From: JBDTMC01 sp039934475
GTDB lineage: Bacteria > Acidobacteriota > Terriglobia > Bryobacterales > Bryobacteraceae
NCBI GenBank assembly: GCA_039934475.1
Contig: JBDTMC010000349.1
Coordinates: forward strand, 1-8,509
Length of the DNA stretch: 8,509 nucleotides
Direction of reading: 5' to 3'
Shown: positions 6,750 through 8,509 of the stretch, in pieces
Position numbering within the stretch: position 1 is the stretch's first letter
Layout of the letters: each line of letters starts with the position of its first letter
The notes under the pieces: generated by a model
The model's database searches: none
The model's input: the letters and a program-made list of their open reading frames with translations, nothing else
What the model was told of the DNA's origin: nothing
Position numbers and translations under genes: made by a program

Positions 6750-7496
6750 ATGAGCAAGCTAACTGGGAAAGTGGCCGTGGTGACCGGCGCGTCCAAAGGG
6801 ATCGGCGCCGGAATAGCAAAAGCACTCGCCGCGGAAGGCGCGTCGGTTGTAGTGAATTACGCTTCCAGCAAAGCCGGGGCGGACACCGTGGTGGCCGACA
6901 TTGAGGCTGCAGGCGGCAAAGCCGTCGCTGTCGCGGGGGACGTGTCCAAAGCCGCCGAGGCGCAAGGGATCATCGAAGCAGCAATCAAGAACTACGGCCG
7001 TCTCGATATTTTGGTCAACAACTCGGGTGTCTACGAATTCGCTCCCATTGAGGAAGTCACCGAAGAGAGCTTTCACCGGCAATTCAATATCAATGTCCTG
7101 GGCGCTCTTCTCACTACGCAAGCGGCAGTGAAGCACTTGGGCGAGGGCGGAAGCATCATCAACATCGGCTCCGGTGTCAGCCGCCTCACACCGCCTACCG
7201 CATCGGTTTATGCGGGTACGAAGGGCGCGCTCGATGCCGTCACTGGCGTGCTGGCGAGGGAACTTGGTCCCAGGAAGATCAGGGTCAACACGATCAACCC
7301 CGGAATGGTGGAAACCGAGGGGACTCACACCGCGGGATTCATCGGCTCCGATTTCGAAAAGCAGTTGGTATCGCAGGCGCCGTTGGGCCGCACCGGACGC
7401 GTCGGTGACATCGCACCCATCGCCGTGTTCCTGGCGTCAGACGATTCTGGCTGGCTGACAGGCGAGCAGTTTCTAGCCACCGGCGGCATTCGTTAA
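6750..7496 (+). CDS. SDR-family NAD(P)-dependent oxidoreductase
   Basis: This is a classical short-chain dehydrogenase/reductase of 248 residues, the standard length. The cofactor glycine motif is TGASKGIG (12-19). NNSG stands at 90-93 in place of the usual NNAG. The catalytic residues are Asn115 (in NVLG), Ser141, Tyr154 and Lys158 (YAGTK). The family proline-glycine motif is NPGMVETEG (183-191). Lys16 in the glycine motif and the NYASS segment after the second beta strand suggest NADPH over NADH, which is an inference. Proteins like this are often labelled 3-oxoacyl-ACP reductase or glucose 1-dehydrogenase, but the sequence does not fix the substrate. The gene is followed after 42 bases by an Rrf2-family regulator on the same strand. 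That suggests a stress- or electrophile-responsive reductase whose expression is controlled by its neighbour. It is divergent from the permease across a 205-base gap. Confidence 0.93.
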   Translation: MSKLTGKVAVVTGASKGIGAGIAKALAAEGASVVVNYASSKAGADTVVADIEAAGGKAVAVAGDVSKAAEAQGIIEAAIKNYGRLDILVNNSGVYEFAPIEEVTEESFHRQFNINVLGALLTTQAAVKHLGEGGSIINIGSGVSRLTPPTASVYAGTKGALDAVTGVLARELGPRKIRVNTINPGMVETEGTHTAGFIGSDFEKQLVSQAPLGRTGRVGDIAPIAVFLASDDSGWLTGEQFLATGGIR

Positions 7497-7512
7497 TCCG
7501 CGTAGACTGGAG

Positions 7513-7533
7513 GGGGCGGCGGTGAGCTGCCCC
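7513..7533 (+). promoter_or_regulatory. Stable hairpin just before the Rrf2 start codon
   Basis: GGGGCGGC (7513-7520) pairs with GCTGCCCC (7526-7533): eight pairs including one G-U, with a GGTGA pentaloop. The stem ends five bases before the ATG at 7539. The left arm contains most of the purine run GGAGGGGG (7509-7516), and the loop shows GGTGA, itself complementary to the 16S rRNA 3' end. No T-run follows. It could limit translation of the regulator, or reduce read-through from the dehydrogenase gene. Confidence 0.45.
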
Positions 7534-7538
7534 TGTGT

Positions 7539-7970
7539 ATGGCCGCAACTAGTGTTCAATTCGCAGTGGCGACGCATATCATGGCGGCGCTTGGTTTCCA
7601 CTATGGCGAGGAGGTTACCTCCAGGATGTTGGCCACCAGCGTGAAGGCGGAACCAACATTCATTCGGAAGTCGCTTTCGAAGCTCGCCAAAGCGGGATTG
7701 GTAGTCACCAGGCGGGGGAAGAACGGCGCTTGCGCGTTGGCGCGCACACCGGCAGAGATCACGCTGCGAGACATTTACCTCGCCAGCGAAGCACCTTGTT
7801 TAGTGGCGGGTCACTGCTACCCCGTCGAAACGGAGTGCCCGGTGAGCGCTCACTTTGCCGAATGTATGGCGTCGATTCAGGCAGCTACGCAGCGGAGCCT
7901 GGAGGAGGCTTTAGCCACAACAACGCTGGCCGATGTAGTGAGAGAAATTCGTAAGAGGGCGTCGGGCTAA
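7539..7970 (+). CDS. Rrf2-family transcriptional regulator with a cysteine cluster
   Basis: This 143-residue protein has the Rrf2 winged helix-turn-helix layout: an N-terminal helix (SVQFAVATHIMAAL), a recognition region around EEVTSRMLATSVKAEPTFIRKSLSKLAKAGLV (24-55), the wing RRGKNGACALART (58-70), and the family EITLRDIYLA segment (73-82). A C-terminal helix for dimerisation follows (about 105-140). It resembles the YwnA/HypR branch in its late CPVSAH motif. Five cysteines are present: Cys65 in the wing, then Cys87, Cys93, Cys100 and Cys109. The spacing Cx5Cx6C at 87-100 is close to the Fe-S ligands of IscR and NsrR, so it may bind an Fe-S cluster or sense oxidants through thiols; this is inference. 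It most likely controls itself and the preceding dehydrogenase gene. The ATG at 7539 fits the family N-terminus but has no well-placed free ribosome binding site, because a hairpin lies directly before it. Confidence 0.92.
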   Translation: MAATSVQFAVATHIMAALGFHYGEEVTSRMLATSVKAEPTFIRKSLSKLAKAGLVVTRRGKNGACALARTPAEITLRDIYLASEAPCLVAGHCYPVETECPVSAHFAECMASIQAATQRSLEEALATTTLADVVREIRKRASG

Positions 7971-7982
7971 GTCGGGATAAGA

Positions 7983-8013
7983 GCAGGGTAGCGAAGCTAG
8001 TCCGCCACCCTGC
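7983..8013. terminator. Shared hairpin between the convergent Rrf2 and rhamnose isomerase genes
   Basis: GCAGGGTAGCG (7983-7993) pairs with CGCCACCCTGC (8003-8013): eleven positions with one A-C mismatch and a nine-base loop. It lies 12 bases after the regulator's stop and 10 bases from the isomerase's stop. The tail is only weakly T-rich in either direction (CTGCTATTCCC on plus, TCTTATCCC on minus). A two-way terminator or 3'-end stabiliser is the best reading. Confidence 0.6.
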
Positions 8014-8023
8014 CTGCTATTCC

Positions 8024-8509
8024 CTAAGCGTAGCTGGAGACGGCGGCAGCGTTCTTGGCGCCGCGTTCCTTGGTGATGCGGGCGATATAACCACTGGCGC
8101 GGAACTCCTGCAACGGATGGGCCGGGAGACCCTTCGATTTCCGCCAGTCCACGATGGCCGGACGAACGTCGGTGTTGTAAGCGTCCTTCAGCGTCTCTTC
8201 GGCTTCTACCAGATCGCAGCTCGTTTGATACGGCGCGAGCGTGGCATGGTCCACCAGCGCAGCCTTGGTGTACAGCTCTTGCGCCGTCACCGCGGTCTGG
8301 ATCATCTCTTCCACGCGCGGCTTCAAGTTGTGGCTTTGGTCGATCATGTAAGCGATATCAGCGCGCTTACCCGTTTCGAACTCAAACAGACAGATCTCGT
8401 GGAAGATGCGGAAGACTTGATAGGGGTCGATGGAGCCCAGCGTCAGGTCGTCGTCGGCGTAGCGCCGATCGTTGAAGTGGAAGCCGCCGAGCATGTCTTC
8501 ACTCAATAA
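8024..8509 (-). CDS. rhaI: L-rhamnose isomerase (RhaI type), C-terminal part only
   Basis: The frame is open to the right edge, so this is the last 161 residues of a protein that is usually a little over 400 long. The visible part matches RhaI-type L-rhamnose isomerases, which are metal-dependent TIM-barrel enzymes that convert L-rhamnose to L-rhamnulose in the cytoplasm. Supporting motifs are GGFHFNDRRYADDDLTLGSID (8-28 of the visible part), which holds the conserved His and Asp cluster expected near the metal site, then DQSHN (57-61), AYNTDVRP and the family's near-terminal FRASGY. These features separate it from the E. coli RhaA type and from xylose isomerase. Other sugars are accepted by some relatives, so L-rhamnose as the physiological substrate is likely but not certain. 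Any partner genes for rhamnose use would lie to the right. As the gene converges on the Rrf2 gene, it is the last gene of its transcription unit. Confidence 0.88.
   Translation of the reverse strand, partial: LLSEDMLGGFHFNDRRYADDDLTLGSIDPYQVFRIFHEICLFEFETGKRADIAYMIDQSHNLKPRVEEMIQTAVTAQELYTKAALVDHATLAPYQTSCDLVEAEETLKDAYNTDVRPAIVDWRKSKGLPAHPLQEFRASGYIARITKERGAKNAAAVSSYA

Noticed and set aside
6759..7328. Minus-strand frame opposite the dehydrogenase gene
   Set aside because: It is a shadow of the SDR coding sequence, with no family resemblance and no start signal.
1..8509. Search for mobile elements, defence genes, CRISPR repeats, tRNA or rRNA genes
   Set aside because: I saw no transposase, integrase, nuclease or toxin motifs, no regular repeats and no tRNA-like cloverleaf. 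The window looks like ordinary core and metabolic chromosome.

Overview
The window is high-GC, densely coding bacterial chromosome. It holds seven protein genes and no rRNA, tRNA, CRISPR array, insertion sequence or phage gene. The most lineage-specific gene is a 903-residue duplicated MacB/FtsX-type permease of the ADOP family (Acidobacterial duplicated orphan permease). Together with a secreted alpha/beta hydrolase of the Abhydrolase_10 type and a RhaI-type L-rhamnose isomerase, this points to an Acidobacteriota genome, perhaps of the Solibacter/Bryobacter kind. The assignment is inferred from gene families, not from a marker gene.

Layout from left to right. (1) Minus strand, 1-2703: tsaD, for the universal tRNA modification t6A37, followed after 13 bases by a secreted alpha/beta hydrolase that runs off the left edge. 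(2) Plus strand, 2727-3743: queA, for the tRNA wobble modification queuosine, starting 23 bases from the tsaD start and pointing the other way. (3) 3744-3832: a short convergent gap with hairpins. (4) Minus strand, 3833-6544: the ADOP permease. (5) 6545-6749: a divergent regulatory gap. (6) Plus strand, 6750-7970: a short-chain dehydrogenase/reductase followed by an Rrf2-family regulator with an IscR/NsrR-like cysteine cluster. (7) 7971-8023: a convergent gap with a clear hairpin. (8) Minus strand, 8024-8509: the C-terminal part of an L-rhamnose isomerase that enters from the right edge. No stretch over 300 bases lacks a gene.

How the genes relate. TsaD and QueA act on the same part of tRNA, the anticodon loop (positions 37 and 34), and both modifications meet in tRNA-Asn. 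Their head-to-head starts leave almost no room for separate promoters. The dehydrogenase and the Rrf2 regulator look like a self-contained redox- or electrophile-responsive pair. A stable hairpin sits just before the regulator's start codon. The permease, hydrolase and rhamnose isomerase look like independent metabolic or envelope functions.

I found no convincing sign of a new defence or mobile system. The points most worth a second look are the compact tsaD/queA divergence with a TTG start, the cysteine pattern of the Rrf2 protein, and the hairpin that covers its ribosome binding region.
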